From Dietzia sp. ANT_WB102 (GTDB lineage Bacteria > Actinomycetota > Actinomycetes > Mycobacteriales > Mycobacteriaceae): a stretch of 64,000 nt of DNA. A program made the translations under genes and the position numbers. Below, one piece after another: positions 61,674 through 64,000 of the stretch. The stretch's first letter is position 1. Every line of letters begins with the position of its first letter. The notes below the pieces were generated by a model. The model worked only from the letters and a program-made list of their open reading frames with translations, did not search any database and had not been told where the DNA came from. The stretch is taken from positions 1,977,630 to 2,041,629 of the forward strand of contig NZ_VOBA01000001.1 of assembly GCF_008369165.1 (NCBI RefSeq), written 5' to 3'.

Positions 61674-63004
61674 CCGACGCCCAGCAGATCTCCGAGCAGG
61701 CGCGGCAGCGTATGCACGACGAGGCCGTCTCGATCACGGCGGATCTGGTGTCTATCGACTCGACCAACACCGGAGACCCGGCGACGATCGGGGATGGTGA
61801 GACAAGGGTCTGCCGCAGGATCGCGGACTATCTCGACGAAGTCGGAATTGCCAGCGAGCTCGTGGAATCGGTTCCAGGGCGAGGGAGCCTGTTCGCGCGG
61901 GTCGACGGAAGCGACCCCGACGCGGGCGGCTTGGTCGTGCACGGACATGTCGACGTGGTCCCAGCGGTTGCCGAGGACTGGACCGTCCCGCCGTTCGCGG
62001 GCGAGATCCGGGACGGTTGGCTGTACGGACGAGGCACCGTCGACATGAAGAACATGATCGGCATGATGCTCGCGGTGATCCGGCACTATAAGCGTGAGGG
62101 CATCGTGCCGCGGCGTCCCCTACTGCTCGCGTTCTTCGCAGACGAAGAGGCCGCCGGGATCATGGGCGCCAAGTGGGTGGTCCGTGAGCGACCTGAGATC
62201 TTCGACGGGATGACCCAGGCGCTCAGCGAGGTCGGCGGCTGGTCAGTCCCCGTGGCCGGGCGTCGGCTCTACCCGATCGCTGTCGCAGAGAAAGGTGTTG
62301 CCTGGGCCAGGGTGACAGCGCACGGGACCGCCGCCCACGCATCGCGGCCGACACGGGACAACGCCGTGGCCGCGATCGCGGGCGCCGTGCACCGGGTGGC
62401 CGGACTCGACTTTCCAGTGGAGCCGACCGAGGCAAACACCGCGCTCGCCTCGGCGGTCGGCCGGATCGCCGGACGCAGCGGCGAGGTCGCCGACCTGCCG
62501 GACCAACTCGAGGTTCTCGGGCACTTCGGGCCCCTGGTGGCAGCTTCGCTGTCCCACACTGCTTCCCCGACGGTGCTGTCTGCCGGGTACAAGACCAATG
62601 TCATCCCTACCGAGGCGCACGCGGAGATCGACTGCCGTGTGCTCCCCGGCGGCGAGGACACCTTCCGTGCCGATATTGAACGTGTACTCGGACCCGACGT
62701 CGGGGTGGAGTGGATCTGGGAGCCTCCGATCGCTGCGCCGGCCGACGCCCCGCTGATCGAGGTGATCCGGGCCGCGGTTCGCGAATCGGACCCCGGCGCC
62801 CTCGTGGTGCCTTATCTCCTCCCCGCGAGCACGGACAACAAACACCTCGCCCCATTGGGGATCGACGGCTACGGCTTCGTGCCGCTGCGTGTTCCCGATG
62901 AGTTCGACGTCTTCGGTCATTTCCACGCCGTCGACGAGCGGGTACCGGTCGACGCCCTACACTTCGGGGCCGACGTGCTCGCCCACGTGCTCCGTTCCGC
63001 GTGA
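61670..63004 (+). CDS. M20-family metallopeptidase/amidohydrolase
   Basis: A 444-residue M20/M28-like hydrolase. Metal and catalytic residues seen: His93 with Asp95 (VVHGHVDVVP), Asp125 (GRGTVDMKNM), the Glu pair 159-160 (FFADEEAAG), and a C-terminal HFHAVDERVP near the end. The lid domain is about 200-320 (AEKGVAWARVTAHGTAAHAS). Members hydrolyse dipeptides, N-acyl amino acids or carbamoylated compounds; the substrate is not evident. The ATG at 61670 overlaps the previous stop as ATGA, and its stop overlaps the MFS gene as GTGA, so four genes are translationally linked. Confidence 0.87.
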   Translation: MTDAQQISEQARQRMHDEAVSITADLVSIDSTNTGDPATIGDGETRVCRRIADYLDEVGIASELVESVPGRGSLFARVDGSDPDAGGLVVHGHVDVVPAVAEDWTVPPFAGEIRDGWLYGRGTVDMKNMIGMMLAVIRHYKREGIVPRRPLLLAFFADEEAAGIMGAKWVVRERPEIFDGMTQALSEVGGWSVPVAGRRLYPIAVAEKGVAWARVTAHGTAAHASRPTRDNAVAAIAGAVHRVAGLDFPVEPTEANTALASAVGRIAGRSGEVADLPDQLEVLGHFGPLVAASLSHTASPTVLSAGYKTNVIPTEAHAEIDCRVLPGGEDTFRADIERVLGPDVGVEWIWEPPIAAPADAPLIEVIRAAVRESDPGALVVPYLLPASTDNKHLAPLGIDGYGFVPLRVPDEFDVFGHFHAVDERVPVDALHFGADVLAHVLRSA

Positions 63005-64000
63005 GGGGCGCGCTTACCGGCAGCCCAAACCCGGAGCCCCGCACCCGCCTGCCCGCAGACGTCTGGGTCCTGGTCGCGGCCGCTTTCGCCGTAGCGATCG
63101 GCTACGGGCTCGTCGCTCCCGTCCTACCCCAGTTCGCCCGTAGCTTTGATGTCTCGGTGACGGCGGCGTCGGTCATCGTCAGCGCGTTCGCGTTCTTCCG
63201 GCTGGTGTTCGCGCCCGCCGGTGGATTCCTCGTCGACAAGCTGGGGGAGCGCTGGGTCTACATGACCGGCCTGCTGATCGTGGTGGTGTCCACGTTGGCA
63301 ACGGGTTTGGCGCAGAACTATTGGCAGTTGCTGGTATTCCGTGGGCTCGGTGGGCTTGGGTCGACCATGTTCACGATCTCCGCCATGGCCCTACTCACGA
63401 GGCTGTCACCGCCCGGCGCTCGGGGCCGGATCGCCGGGCTGTATGCCACCGCATTCCTCATCGGCAATATCGGAGGACCGGTGCTGGGTGGGTTGTTGGC
63501 GGGGTTCGGCATGCGAATACCGTTCTTCGTCTACGCGGGCACACTGTTGGTCGCGACCGGCGTGGTGGCGGTCTTCCTCAGAGGTGGCCGTCGACCTTCT
63601 CCCGAGGACGGGGCCTCCGAGCAGAAGCCTTTACTCGTGGGTGAGGCGTTACGCCACAGCGGGTACCGCGCCGCGCTCATCTCCAGTTTTGTCAACGGGT
63701 GGGCCTCGTTCGGCGTCCGGGTCGCGATCATCCCGCTGTTCGCCGCGGCCACCTTCGATGCAGGCGCCGGAATCGCGGGTACCGCGCTCGCCTCGTTTGC
63801 GGTGGGTACCGCATCGGTGATCTCCTTCGCGGGATGGCTGTCGGACCGCTACGGGCGACGCCCGATGGTGATCCTCGGCCTGACCATCTCCGGCACCACC
63901 ACCCTCATCCTGGGTTGGTGTGACACCGTTCCGCTATTGGTGGCGGCCTCGATCATCGCTGGTGCAGGCGCGGGCATCCTCAACCCGTCGCAGCAGGCTG
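63001..64000 (+). CDS. MFS transporter (DHA1-like efflux), 3' end outside window
   Basis: The GTG at 63001 overlaps the M20 stop as GTGA and the frame stays open to the window end (333 residues). Topology is typical MFS: a hydrophilic lead of about 19 residues, then segment 1 (VWVLVAAAFAVAIGYGLVAP), VDKLGERWVYM in the 2-3 loop, FRGLGGLGSTMFTISAMAL in segment 4, a central loop near residue 200, and LSDRYGRRPMVILG in the second half's 8-9 loop. It probably exports a product or toxic intermediate of the cluster. About 70 C-terminal residues are missing. Confidence 0.85.
   Translation, partial: MRGALTGSPNPEPRTRLPADVWVLVAAAFAVAIGYGLVAPVLPQFARSFDVSVTAASVIVSAFAFFRLVFAPAGGFLVDKLGERWVYMTGLLIVVVSTLATGLAQNYWQLLVFRGLGGLGSTMFTISAMALLTRLSPPGARGRIAGLYATAFLIGNIGGPVLGGLLAGFGMRIPFFVYAGTLLVATGVVAVFLRGGRRPSPEDGASEQKPLLVGEALRHSGYRAALISSFVNGWASFGVRVAIIPLFAAATFDAGAGIAGTALASFAVGTASVISFAGWLSDRYGRRPMVILGLTISGTTTLILGWCDTVPLLVAASIIAGAGAGILNPSQQA

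Noticed and set aside
1-64000. tRNA/rRNA genes, CRISPR arrays, insertion sequences, integrases, toxin-antitoxin pairs
   Set aside because: None was found on reading both strands; no repeat-spacer pattern, no transposase-like protein and no cloverleaf with a recognisable T-arm was seen.

Overview
The window is high-GC DNA (GTG and TTG starts are common, genes are densely packed and often overlap by ATGA or GTGA) from an actinobacterium of the order Mycobacteriales. The gene set fits a Dietzia/Gordonia/Rhodococcus-like organism: mycothiol (mshB), coenzyme F420 (fused fbiC), lpqW, multifunctional kgd, a sigE-rseA-htrA-tatB block and actinobacterial glgM/glgC. From about 16.7 kb to 58.3 kb the gene order follows the Mycobacterium tuberculosis segment that runs from Rv1151c (sirtuin) through typA, lpqW, mshB, fbiC, fdxC, dapC, dapD, dapE, LOG, folP2, DUF3117, glgA/glgC, sigE, mrp and corA to kgd and Rv1249c. 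Several mycobacterial genes, including gpgS and tagA, are missing here. The assignment is from gene content and remembered gene order; no database search was run.

Layout. 0-8.3 kb: a DUF2236 gene cut by the left edge, a CPBP protease, a Bcr/CflA-type exporter, a CPA2 antiporter, two LGFP lipoproteins, class I fumarase, an isoaspartyl methyltransferase and a small acidic protein. 8.3-14.7 kb: an iron-siderophore ABC importer behind two DtxR/IdeR-like boxes, then a luciferase-like monooxygenase and a CoA-transferase. 14.8-18.1 kb: a coiled-coil membrane protein, aquaporin, a class III sirtuin and a secreted protein. 18.5-28.6 kb: typA-lpqW-mshB-membrane protein, a pair of PH-domain membrane proteins, and fbiC. 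28.7-35.6 kb: ferredoxin, the lysine/DAP genes dapC, dapD and dapE, two LOG proteins, folP2, a DivIVA-like protein and DUF3117. 35.7-40.7 kb: an M17 aminopeptidase, an RlmA-like methyltransferase, glgM and glgC. 40.8-46.1 kb: an O-methyltransferase, sigE-rseA-htrA-tatB and mrp. 46.1-53.5 kb: a lytic transglycosylase, DUF1003, an MgtE_N/CBS protein, a CitE-like/YflT/SUFU operon, corA and an orphan OpuAC-type lipoprotein. 53.6-64 kb: kgd, a membrane-associated protein, then a divergent cluster (FAD sugar-lactone oxidase; TetR, PLP enzyme, M20 peptidase, MFS exporter), the last gene cut by the right edge.

Two sequence-level themes stand out. First, at least 14 genes have a TAnnnT -10 hexamer ending only 6-9 nt before the start codon, the arrangement expected for leaderless mRNAs; most of them have no good Shine-Dalgarno. 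Second, several gene ends are punctuated by strong perfect hairpins (at 4.8, 15.7, 30.3, 35.6, 44.9 and 53.6 kb), whereas other convergent pairs overlap at their 3' ends with no terminator between them. No tRNA, rRNA, CRISPR array, insertion sequence, prophage or origin was seen.
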